From Cervus elaphus (lineage: Eukaryota > Chordata > Mammalia > Artiodactyla > Cervidae): 64,000 bases of DNA. The notes below the pieces were generated by a model. That model searched no databases. It saw only the letters and a program-made list of their open reading frames with translations, and had not been told where the DNA came from. Made by a program: the position numbers and the translations under genes. This document shows, piece by piece, positions 23,199 to 34,180 of this stretch. The DNA is taken from positions 48,019,037 through 48,083,036 of the forward strand of contig NC_057825.1 of NCBI RefSeq assembly GCF_910594005.1, in the 5' to 3' direction. Numbering within the stretch: position 1 is the stretch's first letter; each line of letters opens with the position of its first letter.

Positions 23199-24004
23199 TT
23201 TAGAAATTAACAAACTGATTCTAACATTCATTCTGGAGAAAAAAGTATTTTTAATGTAGACTAGCCAAAACAATTTTGCAAAAGGGCAAGTTTATAAGAT
23301 TCACACTACCTCATTTCAAGGTTAATTAAAAAATCTATATTAAACAAAACCTTGTGATATCAAATCCCAGTTATAAAAAGAGATTGGTGGCTTGGAAATA
23401 AATACATGAGATGATAAATTAATCTTAAATAAAGATTTAAAGACAGTTCAGTAGAGAATGGACCACCTTTTCAATATATGTACAATGAGATATATATTCA
23501 TAGGCAAAAAAAAAAAAAAAATTAACTTCAATCCATACCTCATACAAAAACTCTAAATGGATCGTAGACGTAAATACAAAACCTAAAACTATAAGTGTAA
23601 TAAAGATAACATAGGAGAAAATATTTGTAAACTTGAGTTAGGTAAAGGTTTCTTAGATACAGTACACAAAACATTAATAAATAAACAAGTTGTTAAATAG
23701 GGTTTCATCAAAATAAAAAGTTATGTTCTTTAAAACACAGTCAAATGGCAAGTCACATACTGGAAGAAAATATTTGCAAATCATATATTTGATATAAAAT
23801 ATCTACATCCAGAATATATGGTTAACCTTCTGATCTCAATAATAAAACAAGAAGACAAACAATAACATTTTAAAATTGCCCCCAAATTGAACACTTTACC
23901 AAGGAACATGTACAGATGAGAAATAAGCACATGAAAAGATATTCAACAAGATTTTTCACTAAAGAAATGCTGATTAAAACCAAAGATTCCATCATTTGTC
24001 TATT

Positions 24005-24182
24005 GTGGTGGTTTAGTCACTAAGTCACGTTCAACTCTTGCAAACTCTTGAACTGTAGCCCACCAGGCTTCACTGTGTATGGGATTTCCCAGGGAAAAAT
24101 ACTAGAGTGGGTTACCATTTCCTTATCCAGGGGATCTTCCTGACCCAGGGATCAAATACGGCTTTCTGCATTGCAGATGAAG
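24005..24182 (-). mobile_element. Bov-tA SINE in L1
   Basis: Reversed Bov-tA: GTTTAGTCACTAAGTCACG, the body with AATACTAGAGTGGG, GATCTTCCTGACCCAGGGATC and the head CTGCATTGCAGATGA. The first part of the tRNA head is truncated. Confidence 0.9.
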
Positions 24183-24448
24183 TTATTAATATGCCTAAAA
24201 TTAAAAAGATGGACCTCACTAACTGTTGACAGGGATGAAAAGCAACTATCAATAGAAGTCCTGTATGCTGCTTCCTCCTACTATAGGACCCACCCCTTCT
24301 ACAATTATACATCCTATCAAATAAATGAAAGTGCATCAGTATTCAAATGCTCATAGCAGCTCTCTAAAATAACCCAGTATTGTCCAATAACCAAATGTCC
24401 ATTAATAGGTGAATGGACAAAGTAATGTGATATATTCTTATAATAGAT

Positions 24449-24977
24449 TCATTGGAAGAAAAGCAATGACAAACCTAGACAGCATATTAAAAAGCAGAGA
24501 CATTACTTTGCCTACAAAGGTCCATATAGTTAAAGCTATGGTTTTACCAATAGTTATGTACAGATGTGAGAGCTGGAGAAAAAGAAGGCTGAGCGCCAAA
24601 GAATTAATGCCTTCAAACTGTGGTGCTGGATAAGATTCTTGAGAGTCACTTGGACAGCAGGGAGATCAAACTGGTCAATTCTAAAGGAAATCAACCCTGA
24701 ATACTCATTGGAAGGACTAATGCTAAAGGTGAAGCTCCAATACTTTGGCCACCTGATGCCTAGAGACCACTCATTTTAAAAGACCCTGATTCTGGGAAAG
24801 ATTGAGGGCAGAAGGAGAAGGCGATGACAGAGGATGAAATGGTTGAATGGCATCACCGACTCAATGGACCTGAGTTTGAGCAAACTCCAGGAGATGGTGA
24901 AGCACAGGGAAACCTGGAGTGATGTAGTCCTTGGGATCCCAGAATCAGACACAACTGAGTGACTGAACAACAACAGT
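24449..24977 (+). mobile_element. BovB LINE 3' end in L1
   Basis: It covers the C-terminal coding region from GGAAGAAAAGCAATGAC (TNLDSILKSRDITLPTKV) to the end ACTGAGTGACTGAACAACAACAG. Strongly 5' truncated. L1 sequence lies on both sides. Confidence 0.93.
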
Positions 24978-25295
24978 GATATTAAAAAAAAGAAGAAGAA
25001 GAAGAAGTACTGATACCTGTAACAACGCAGATAAATTCCAAAATATTTATGAATGAGAATCAAACAAAAAATGCAGTCTCAGTGACTCCATATTTAAAAA
25101 TTTATAGAATATTCAAACTAATCTACAATGATAGAAATCATATCAGTGGTTATCCAGGGTGTGAGTAATCTTTGAATGGTGATGTATATGTTAATTATCT
25201 CAAAAGTGGTTATAATTTCACTAGTGTCAAAGTATTAATTCTTTCCTTAAAGGGTGATTTTTTTTTTCTTTTGTATATCAGTCATATCTAAAGAA

Positions 25296-25774
25296 AACTT
25301 TTTTTTTTTTTTTTTTTTAGGAAGAAATGAAACATCATGTTTTCCAGGGATAAACACTTTCAATTCTAGATTCAAAACTAACCATATCTAAGATTTTTTG
25401 TTAAATTTTAGGTAATATGTCTTCCTATGATTGGCTTATCTAGTTTCAGTGATTAGGATGGGTCTTGTCAAAAAAAAAAAAAAAAAGCAAATAAAAATGT
25501 TAATGGAATCTCACAGTCATTGCCTCTACCCTGTCTTCTGTGACTGCATACTTCCCAAATATGAACTGTCTTTGACATTAGTTGACCGATGTGCCTAAAG
25601 ATAGAGTCATCTTTCATTCTATTGCCCTACTCTCTATGTTTTTGTCCGTTCTAAATCATTCCTTACAATCAATAAACCTATTGATGTGTAGTGAATTTGA
25701 TTTTCTAACATAACCCAAGACCATTGTTGTTTTTGAATAGAAAGGGCATAGCATTTGCTTATTTGGGTATTTCT
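25296..25774. other. Spacer with T- and A-runs
   Basis: Homopolymer runs at about 25297-25319 (T) and 25471-25486 (A). Nothing else recognised. Confidence 0.45.
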
Positions 25775-25973
25775 TTGCTTTTTTATTGAGATATATTTGA
25801 CACAGAAAGTGTATTCCTTTTAGATATACAGCATAATGATTTAATATATGTATATTTTGTGAGATGATTGTAATAGTTCAGTTAACATTCATTAGTTCAC
25901 ATAGTTATGAATTTTTTTCTTGTGACTAGAACTTTTAACATCTACTCCCTTAGTGACTTTCAAATATACAAAA

Positions 25974-26179
25974 GACTTCCTTGGTGGCTTAGTAGTACAG
26001 ATTCACTTGCCAATGCAAAAGACCTAGGTTCAATCCCTGGGTCAGGAAGATCCTCTGGAGAAGGAAATGGCAACCCACTCCAGCATTCTTTTTGGGGAAA
26101 TCCCATGGACAGAGGAGCCTGGCAGGCTACAGTCCATGGAGTCCCAAAGAGCCCTATACCACTTGGCAACTAAACAATG
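25974..26179 (+). mobile_element. Bov-tA SINE in L1
   Basis: Head GACTTCCTTGGTGGCTTAG, body CCACTCCAGCATTC, end CACTTGGCAACTAAACAATG. L1 3' UTR lies on both sides. Confidence 0.94.
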
Positions 26180-26988
26180 ACATGGGTAACTCGTGTGAGC
26201 ACAGTGTACATTGCATTCCAGGGGCCTATTTGTCTTAAAGCTAGATGCTCGTATCTTTGGATCACCTTCACCTTTTAGCTCAGCCCCCAACTCCTACCTC
26301 CAGCAACCACACATATGTTCTCTGATCTCCATTTTTTTAATCTCATTTATGAGTTATCTTTTTTTTTTTTTTTTCACCCTGCATGTAAATAAAATCACAC
26401 AGTACTTCTCTTTCTCTGTCTGCTTTATTTCACTTAAGGTAAGCCCTCAAGTATCATTCACATTGTTGTCATAGTTTGCTATTAGAATGTATGAGTCCTT
26501 TATATATCTTGCATTTTAATCCTTTTAAGATGTATGATTTGCAAGTATTTCTTCTCATTCCATAGTTTTCTTTTTCATTTTCTTGAGGATTTCCTTTGCT
26601 GTATAGAGGTTTTCAGCTTAATGTAGTCCCACTTGTTTATTATTGATTTTGTTGACTTGATTTTGATGTTAAATTCAAACACTCATTGCCAACATCAAAA
26701 AGCTTACCTTCTCTTATGTTTTCCTTGAGAAGTTTTATGGTTTCCTGTCTTCTGTTCAAGTGTTAATCTATTTTGAGTTTGTTACTGTGTATGGTATAAT
26801 ATAGTGATCCATTTTCATTCTTTGTATGTGGCTCTTTTGTTTTCTCAACATCATTATCCTTCCTCCAATATATATTCTTGACTCCATCACTGTAAATTGA
26901 CTATATGTGCATGGGTTTATTTCTGTGCTCTCTTTTCTGTTCCATTGATCCCTGTGTCTGCTTTTATAATGATACTAAATGATTTTTG

Positions 26989-27196
26989 AGGGCTTCCCTT
27001 GAAGCCCAGTCCATAAAGAATCTGCCTGCAATGCAGGAGACCCGGGTTTGATTCCTGGGTCAGGAAGATCCCCTGGAGGAGGAAATTGCAATCCATTCCA
27101 CTATTCTTGCCTGGAGAATTCCATGGACAGAGGAGCCTGCCAGGCTACCATCCATGGGATCACAAGAGTCAGACACAACTTAGCAACTGAAACACC
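26989..27196 (+). mobile_element. Bov-tA SINE in L1
   Basis: Well preserved: AGGGCTTCCCTTGAAGCC, then TGCAATGCAGGAGACCCGGG with an intact B-box-like GGTTTGATTCC, body, and the end CAGACACAACTTAGCAACTG. Confidence 0.95.
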
Positions 27197-27710
27197 ATTT
27201 GATTTTGATTATAATACCTTTATAATATGCTTGAAAATAAGAAGATGTGATGCTTCCAGCTTTGTTCTTTTTCTCAAGATTGCTTTGACTATCCAGGATT
27301 TTTTTTGGTTCAAAACAATATTTAGAATTATTTGTCCTAGTCCTGTGAAAAATGACATTGGATTTTTGATAGGAATTGCCTTGAATCTATAGATTGCTTT
27401 GGGCGGTGTGATCGTTTTAGCGATATTATTATTATTATTGTTATATCCCTGAGTACAGAATAGATTTCCATTTACTTGCATCATCTTCAATTTCTTTCAT
27501 CAGTGTCTTATACTGAAACCAATCCACATCTTTTTAGAGTTGTGCATGATCAAGATTTTCTAAGACTGGATTAAATCTAGTTGGGTGAAGAGATTTTGGT
27601 GGGAATGGGCTAAGGCAATTCCAGATTAGGTTTCTTGCTTCAAAGTTTTCTTGGAATACTGCTTTTGATAACAGTTTGTGAATTCCTTTGCCTTTAAGTA
27701 ATCTGTATCC

Positions 27711-27942
27711 CTGCTTCCCAGGTAGGTGTCTCAGTAGTAAAGAATCTGCCTGCCAATGCAGGAGACACAGTAGTCACTGCTTGCATCCCAGGATCTGAAA
27801 GATCCCTTGGAGGAGGAAAGAGCAATTCACTCCTGTATTCTTGCCTGGAGAGTCCCATGGTCAGAGAAGCTTGGTGAATGGCATGTCCAAGGGTGTCACA
27901 AAGAGTCAGATACAATTGAGAGACTGAACATGCACGCATGCA
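27711..27942 (+). mobile_element. Bov-tA SINE
   Basis: Head CTGCTTCCCAGGTAGG, then TGCCAATGCAGGAGACACAG, body TCCTGTATTCTTGCCTGG, and the end ACAATTGAGAGACTGAACATG. About 160 bp of unassigned sequence separate it from the preceding L1. Confidence 0.92.
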
Positions 27943-28517
27943 ATCCAGTTTCACCTTTGAAAGCTTTTCACTTTGGTTAAGTGAATAAGTATCAAAAGCA
28001 TCCTCAAGAAAAAAAAGTGCAAAAAGGCAAAATGGTTGACTGAGGAGGACTTAAAAATAGCTGAGAAAAGAAAAGAAGCAAAAAGTAAAGGAGAAAGGGA
28101 CAGGTATATCCAACTGAATGTAGAGTTCCAAAGAATAGGAAGGAGAGATAAGAAAGCCTTCTTAACAACAATGCAAAGATATAGAGGAAAACAATAGAAT
28201 GGGGAAGACTAGAGATTCTCTTCAGGAAGATTGGAGATAACAAGGGAACATTTCATGCAAAGATGGGCACAATAAAAGACAGAAATGGTAAGAACCTAAC
28301 AGAAGCAGAAGAGATTAAGAAGAGGGGGCAAGAATACACAGAAGTGCTATACAAAAAAGTTCTAAATGACCATGATAGTGTGGTCACTCACCTAGAGCCA
28401 GACAACTTGAAGTGTGAAGTCAAGTGGGCCTTAGAAAAGATTACTACCAAAAAAAAAAAAAAAAATCCAGTGGAGATGATGAAATTCCAGCTGAGCTATT
28501 CCAAACACTAAAAGATG

Positions 28518-28676
28518 TTTTTTGTTTTTTTTATTTTTATTTTTTATTTTTTTTTTATTAGTTGGAGGCTAATTACTTCACAACATTTCAGTGGGTTTTG
28601 TCATACATTGATATGAATCAGCCATAGAGTTACACGTATTCCCCATCCCGATCCCCCCTCCCACCTGTTGTTAAAC
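28518..28676 (-). mobile_element. Bovid L1 3' end (about 160 bp)
   Basis: On the plus strand a T-rich run (28518-28557) is followed by TTAGTTGGAGGCTAATTAC and ends CCCCATCCCGATCCCCCCTC. This is the reversed 3' UTR of the modern ruminant L1. It interrupts the BovB coding sequence between AAAAGATG and TTGTTAAACTGC. I see no clear target-site duplication, only a GTT overlap. Confidence 0.8.
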
Positions 28677-29218
28677 TGCTGAACTCAATATGTCAGCAAA
28701 TTTGGAAAACTCAGCAGTGGCCACAGGACTGGAAAAGGACAGTTTTCATTCCAATCAAAAAGAGGTGCAGTGCCAAAGAATGTTTAAGCTACTGCACAAC
28801 TGCACTCATCTCACAAGCTAGCAAGTTAGTGCTCAAAATTCTCTAAGCTAGGCTTCAGCAGTATGTTAACCAAGAACTTCCAGAAGCACAGTCTAGATTT
28901 AGAAAAGGCAGAGGAATCAAAGATCAAATTGCCAACATCCGTTGGATCATAGAAAAAGCAAGAGAATTTCAGAAAAAAAATATATACTTCTGTTTCATGA
29001 ACTATACTGAAGCCTTTGACTGTGTGGATAACCAGAAGCTGTGGAAAATTCTTAAGAGATGGGAATACCAGACCATCTTACCTGCCTTCTGAGAAACCTG
29101 TATGCAAGAAGCAACAGTTATATCCAAACATGAACCAATGGATCAGTTCAAAATTGGGAAAAGAGTACATCAAGGCTGTATATTGTCACCTTGCTTATAT
29201 AACTTATATTCAGAATGC

Positions 29219-29338
29219 TTGCATGTTTACTTTGTCACTTCACTAGTGTCTGACTCTTTGTGACTCCATGGACTGTGGCACACCAGACTCCTCTATCCAT
29301 GGGATTTCCCAGGCAAAAATACTGGAGTAGCTTGCCAT
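29219..29338 (-). mobile_element. Bov-tA SINE fragment in BovB
   Basis: Reversed body and tail: GTTTACTTTGTCACTTCAC, TGTCTGACTCTTTGTGACTCC, ending AATACTGGAGTAGC. It interrupts the BovB stretch encoding YAEYIM. Confidence 0.88.
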
Positions 29339-29732
29339 AATACATCATGTGAAAGTCAGGTTGGATGAATCACATGCTGGAATCAAGATTGCCAAGAGAA
29401 TTATCAACAACCTCAGATATGCAGATGATACCACCCTAATGGCAGAGATTGACGAGGAACTGAAAAGCCTTTTAATGACAGTAAAAGAAGAGAGTGAAAA
29501 AGCTGGCTTAAAACTCAACATTCAAAAAACAAAGATCATGGCATCCAGGCCCATCACTTCATGGTAAATAGAGGGGAAAAAATGGAAACAGTAACAGACT
29601 TTATTTTCTTGGTCTCCAAAATCACTACAGATGGTGACTGCAGCCATGAAATTGAAAGATGCTTCTTGGAAGAAAATCTATAATCCTAGACAGCATTTTA
29701 TAAATCAGAGATGTCACTTTGCCAACAAAGGT

Positions 29733-29780
29733 CAACAACATAGTCAAACAACTATGTTGTTTGCCAACAACATAGTCAAA
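29733..29780. repeat. Direct repeat with inverted copy between (template-switch signature)
   Basis: CAACAACATAGTCAAA occurs at 29733-29748 and again at 29765-29780. Between them lies ACTATGTTGTT (29751-29761), the exact reverse complement of AACAACATAGT at 29734-29744, giving an 11-bp perfect hairpin with a 6-nt loop. BovB consensus has a single copy here. Confidence 0.85.
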
Positions 29781-29782
29781 GC

Positions 29783-29806
29783 TTTGTTTGTTTGTTTGTT
29801 TGTTTC
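29783..29806. repeat. (TTTG)n microsatellite
   Basis: About six TTTG repeats inside BovB, directly after the template-switch-like segment. Confidence 0.95.
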
Positions 29807-30226
29807 CAGTAGTCATGTACAGATGTGAGAGTTGGACCTTAAAAAAGGCTGAGCACCCAAGAATTGATGCTTTTGAACTGTGGTGCTGGAGAAGACTCTT
29901 CAGAGTCCCTTGGACAACAAAGAGATCAAACAAGTCAGTCCTCAAGGAAATCAACCCTGAATGTTTATTGGAAGAACTGATGATGAAGCGGAAGCTCCAA
30001 TAATTTGGTCATCCGATGTGAAGAGCTGACTCATTGGAAAAGACCTTGATGCTGAGAAAGGTTGAAAGCAGAAGGGGTAGAGGATGAGAAGGTTGGATGG
30101 CATCACTGACTCAATGGACATCAGTTTGAGCAAACTGTGGGAGATAGTGAAGGACAGGGGAGCCTAATGTAGTGCTCTCTATGGGGTCACAAGGAATCAG
30201 ATATGACTTAAAATCAAACAACAACG

Positions 30227-30341
30227 TTGTTCAGCAGTTTCTAAGTATCTTTAGACCTCCAACTTATTTTTAGATGCTTCAGAGGGTTCCTCAGCATCTC
30301 AGTTAGAAATATTTAACTCAAATATTTTGTATGTTAAATTA
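30227..30341. other. Unassigned segment resembling proviral internal sequence
   Basis: The stretch GATGCTTCAGAGGG...CAGCATCTCAG..AGAAATATTTAA resembles 41405-41470 inside the LTR element at 39120-46666. It may be a fragment of the same family. Confidence 0.4.
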
Positions 30342-30535
30342 AGGAAAGATTGAAGGCAAATGGAGAATAGGATGGCAGAGGATGGGATGGTTCAATAGCC
30401 TCACCAACACAGTGGGCAAAAATTTGAGCAAACTCCTGGAGATAGTGAAGTACAGGGAAGCCTGTTATGCTGCAGTCCACGGGGTTGCAAAGAGTCAAAC
30501 ATGACTTGGCGACTGAACAACAACAAACCAACAAG
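30342..30535 (+). mobile_element. BovB LINE 3' terminal fragment
   Basis: It begins GGAAAGATTGAAGGCAAATG and ends GACTTGGCGACTGAACAACAACAA. Only the last part of the coding region and the tail are present. Confidence 0.93.
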
Positions 30536-30715
30536 GAAATACTATATAACACACGGAACTCTACTCCATGTTATGTGGCAGCCTGGATGGGAGGTGAATT
30601 TGGAGAATGGATACACGTATATATATATATGGCTGAGTCCCTTGCTTTTCACTTATAACTATTACAACATTGTTATTCATCTATACCACAACACAAAATT
30701 AATATTGAAAAATAG
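30536..30715 (+). mobile_element. Bovid L1 3' UTR fragment
   Basis: CATGTTATGTGGCAGCCTGG, GGAGAATGGATACACGTATA and ATTACAACATTGTTATTCATC follow the 3' UTR of the modern ruminant L1 in plus orientation. A short TA run is included at about 30615-30632. Confidence 0.78.
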
Positions 30716-30734
30716 CAACAGCAACAAAGATCAA

Positions 30735-30985
30735 GTCACCTGAGAGGAGATTAAAAGAGTGCAGGCTCTACCCAACCCTAATCTTATCAGAGGCCCCATC
30801 TTTGAACCACTGTTATTAAACCTTCTTTAAATTCTATAGGGTTAGGACACATAGTTTACAAGGCAGAGGCCTAATGTGTCTCCCTTTGCCTGCCAAAGCA
30901 ATAAAGCTATCCTTTTCTACTTCATCCAAAGCTCATCTCCAAGATTTGATTCAGCACTGGTGTACACAGACTGAGCTTTTAGTAA
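30735..30985 (+). mobile_element. ERV LTR remnant (R-U5 part)
   Basis: It contains GCAATAAAGCTATCC (polyadenylation-type signal, about 30897-30911) followed by a pyrimidine-rich stretch and GATTCAGCACTGGTGTACAC. This architecture is typical of the 3' part of a retroviral LTR. The family is not identified and the start is uncertain. Confidence 0.5.
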
Positions 30986-30989
30986 AAAC

Positions 30990-31160
30990 ACTATTCACTG
31001 TATAGGTTTTTCATCTCATTGGTTTAATTTATTCCCAGGTGCTTTATTCTTTTTGATGGCAATTGTAAGTAAAATCATTTTCATATCTCTTTCTAGTAGT
31101 TCATTATTAGTGTTTAGGAATACAACTGAATTTTGAATGGCAATTTTTTGTCCTGAGTCT
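30990..31160 (-). mobile_element. Old L1 ORF2 fragment
   Basis: Reversed L1 sequence: TTTATTCCCAGGTGC, TATTCTTTTTGATGGCAATTG, TAGTAGTTCATTATTAGTG. A short, old fragment. Confidence 0.7.
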
Positions 31161-31260
31161 TTACTGAGATGGTATTGCATTTGCTTATTACAGTGTTTCT
31201 TAAACAACCATTCCCATTACTATTTATTGAGTTCCTCCTTCAGTTAAACATTTATTCTCC

Positions 31261-31630
31261 TGTGATGATAGGTTTTAGAGGTCAGTTTGCCTAGGCTACA
31301 GTCCCCAGTTATTTAATCAAATACCAATCTAGCTATTACCTAAAAAGGATATTTTGTAGTTTTGATTAAAGTCTGCAATCAGTGACTTTAAGTAAAGTGG
31401 TTTTCCTAGATAATGTCAGAGTGCCTGAGTCAAAACAATCTTCTGTGAATAGAAACTTTAGCTAATATCCAAAAGTTTCAACCTGCCCTTCTTGATGGCC
31501 AGCCCAACAGATTTTGAACCTTACCAGCCTCCACAAGGGTATAAGCCAAGTCCATGAAATATATATGTGTACCTACACATAAACACATACATCTTCTATA
31601 GATTATATTTCTATGACTGAACATTATTCC
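31261..31630 (+). mobile_element. MLT2-like ERVL LTR
   Basis: It starts TGTGATGATAGGTTTTAGAG and follows the MLT2-type LTR: GTTTGCCTAGGCTACAGTCC, CCAATCTAGCTATTACC, GATATTTTGTAG, AATCAGTGACTTTAAGTAAAG, and later GAACCTTACCAGCCTCCACA. The central part is diverged and the 3' end unclear. Confidence 0.65.
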
Positions 31631-33131
31631 TTAAACCAGTGATTATGGTGTTTTCTGTGCTTTTAAATTATTTTTATAGCTTATAATTTCTACTCCTTAG
31701 AAGAAAATTTCTAAGTATCTAGTTTTAATTACATCCAAAGATTTCAACCTATCTAAAAAATTTTGGGGATTTTTTTCTAAATGTTAAGATATAATATACA
31801 AGCTCCTTTTTTTTTTTGAATTTTTATACATTTTTTTTTTTTTTTTTTTTTTTTACGGCCATCCTCTCACCTTCTCTAATTGGGACTGTTTGCTCTCTAG
31901 GACCAGTAGATGGTGATCATTCTGGGACTTCTCAACACTACTTTGCACTGGATAATATGTGCCTTGAACCTCATATCTTCATTTGTCTTTCAACCTTTCA
32001 TCCTGCTAACGCACATTTTCCAGCAATAGTCTAAGGAAAAGTATGTGGCAGGTATAGCCCTTATTCATTGCATATCTACAAATTTCTTTATACTAACTTT
32101 CATCTTTGAGAGTTTGCATAAGAAAAATATTCTTAATTGAAAATTATTTTTTCCTAATAATCTTGAAACATTACTCCATTGTAATTTTGCATCATAAACT
32201 GATGTTGAGAGTCTGATGATATTTAGGGTACAGTTTTCTTTAGGTAATGTTTTTTAAAGTTTTATCTGATGATATTTAAGCCTCGTTTTTATTGTTACCC
32301 TGACAATATTTCACAATGGTGTGCTTTGTTGCATAATTACATAAATATGAAAAACAAAACTGAATATTTAAAGTCAATAAGTGGATATTTTTTTCCTTTG
32401 TATAGGCAAGTGTAGCAAAATTCATTAAGGAAAAAACTGATATGTATAAATGTATAGATATATACATGTATATGTATGTAGTATTTTAAAATAAGTAAAA
32501 ATTTGTATATCATAAAAATATAAATGAAGAATTCTCACCTGTGGAAAGATATTTGCTATAAATAAATGACAAAGAATCTATATATTAATATATATTACTT
32601 TTACAGATCAAAGTTGTTTTTTTTTTTGTTTGTTTGTTTGTTTGTTTTTAAGATAAAAATCCAATAGAGAATTGGGCAAACATATGAAGATGAAACCCAT
32701 TAACCATGCAATGTATTTAAGCTAGTAACTTAAGATTTGAGAAAACACATATCAGTCACTTTCTACTATATGTAATCCAATTCAGGGATATTTTATACTC
32801 TAGAGGCCTTTCATTTCAATTTTTCAAAGAAATGTACTTTATTCTTTACATTATAGAGAAAGGGGATAAGAAGAAAGGAAGCATACTTGCAGTTGATACT
32901 ATGAGAATAAGACAGTGGAAGGGGAAATAAAGTCCCATATGTTGTGCTCAAAGATTTATTGTTATCTCATTTGTCCACTTTGTCTTTTGAGAAATTTCTA
33001 TAATTATATTATGAGTAAGAGAACCAAATCTCATATTTACTTTTCTACATTTTTCCTAATGGCATTTATTTTTAATAAATGTTTCACCATAGTTTTATTG
33101 GATTATTGTTCCTCATTTTACCATGATCTTG
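31631..33131. other. AT-rich spacer with poly-T and (TTTG)n runs
   Basis: A T-run lies at about 31831-31855 and a T-run plus TTTG repeat at about 32615-32650. A short stretch after the latter (CCAATAGAGAATTGGGCAAAC) resembles L1 ORF2. Sequence at 31856-32030 beside the first T-run could be a retroposed 3' end, but I recognise no source gene. Confidence 0.4.
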
Positions 33132-33357
33132 GTGTTGTTGTTGTTCAGCTGCTAGGTTAGGTCCAATTCTTTGTGATTCCATGGACTGGAGCATGCCAGT
33201 CTTCTCTGTCTTCCACTATATCCTAAAGTTTGCTCAAATTCAGGGCTATAGAGTTGGTGTCTATTGAGTTTAGTTGCTACCTAAACTCTGCAAACTCCTT
33301 CTCTGTTTGCCTTCAGTCTTTCCCAACATCAGGGTCTTTTTCAATGAGTCAGTTCTT
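33132..33357 (-). mobile_element. BovB LINE 3' terminal fragment
   Basis: Reversed BovB tail beginning GTTGTTGTTGTTCAGCTGC, then CATGGACTGGAGCATGCCAG, ending TCAATGAGTCAGTTCTT. Only the end of the C-terminal coding part is left, with an internal expansion at about 33255-33290. Confidence 0.92.
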
Positions 33358-33844
33358 GGGGTGAATATTAACACATTTTATTTTTATAAATTACCTTGCT
33401 CCTACTACTTTAGCTATAGCTCACACCATAATTTTAGATATTTAGTGTCATCTTATTCATATTTTGCATTCTTTATGTGCAAATTGTATTTCTTTGAGAG
33501 ACAATTTGTTAGAATATTTTTTGCCATATAATTTAAATAAATCCATTTTTTCTCAAATTTTTCAGAAACTTCACATTTTGTTTTAATTTTTCTATTCTTC
33601 TTAGTTTTCAAAAGTAAACTGAAATTCATGTCCTTTATCAAAATCCTAACACTATAAAATTCTATAATGATTATCACACTATATCATTCTTTATGGAAAT
33701 TTATTTTTCAGGTTTATTTATCCTTTTCCTTATCCAATTTTCATATGTTTGATGAACTAAATTTTTTAGTTTAAATTGCTATAAAATACACATTTTCCCC
33801 AAAAAATTCTTTATATTTTTATTAATTTTATAATCTTATTATTG
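33358..33844. other. AT-rich spacer
   Basis: No recognised feature; the overlapping short frames carry no known motif. Confidence 0.4.
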
Positions 33845-34180
33845 AGTCATCCACAGAGACATCAGTGGTTTAATGTATGGCGATACTTACACACTTGACA
33901 CAAGGTCCTGGAGTCCTTGGTGACCACCTAAATTCCACTGTGTGTGCAGCGGAAGGAGGCCATGGTGGCAGTCTGAAAAACCAGCAGAGGGGCAGACCCA
34001 TCACTGCCTCATTGATAAGAGCAATCTCTAGCTGCGGCCTGGGAAAAGTATACAGGAAAGTCAGTCCTGTGAGTAGACTGTAGGTGAAGAAGGCATTGGT
34101 TGGTTGAGCAGGGGATGTATGGAGATCAAGACAACAGCCATTTCAAGTGGCCTGATCATACAATGTTTCTGATTTTTCTG
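33845..34180. other. Unidentified GC-richer segment, possibly an LTR remnant
   Basis: Base composition differs from the surrounding AT-rich DNA. A 68-codon plus frame (33877-34083) has no motif I recognise. On the minus strand the sequence has the flavour of an ERV LTR, but I cannot name it. Confidence 0.3.

Larger units (their letters stand above)
23199..25295 (+). mobile_element. Old L1 LINE, ORF2 end and 3' UTR, interrupted
   Basis: Plus-strand L1 ORF2 C-terminal sequence, recognisable from AACATTCATTCTGGAG and TGGATCGTAGACGTAAATAC onward. It continues past a minus-strand Bov-tA (24005-24182) and a plus-strand BovB (24449-24977). It ends in 3' UTR sequence near 25295, followed by a T-run. 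An A-run at about 23505-23521 interrupts the coding part. No intact frame. Confidence 0.82.
25775..27545 (-). mobile_element. Old L1 LINE, 3' UTR and ORF2 end, interrupted
   Basis: Reversed L1: the 3' UTR at 25775-26470 (TTATTGAGATATATTTGACA, ACTTTCAAATATAC), then the ORF2 end, recognisable at GATGCTTCCAGCTTTGTTC and TTGAATCTATAGATTGCTTTG. Two plus-strand Bov-tAs (25974-26179 and 26989-27196) interrupt it. It lies tail-to-tail with the plus-strand L1 ending at 25295. Confidence 0.83.
27987..30226 (+). mobile_element. BovB LINE, linker, RT and 3' end, interrupted twice
   Basis: It starts just after the endonuclease (IKSILKKKKCKKAKWLTEE) and runs to the 3' tail near 30226. It is interrupted by a bovid L1 tail (28518-28676) and a Bov-tA fragment (29219-29338). 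Frames: 28263-28511 (DRNGKNLTEAEEIKKRGQEY), a broken RT part at 28680-29210, then 29349-29567 with an intact RYADDT box, then 29788-30003 (C-terminal domain). An A-run at about 28449-28466 and frameshifts make it non-functional. A template-switch-like rearrangement lies at 29733-29780. Confidence 0.93.
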
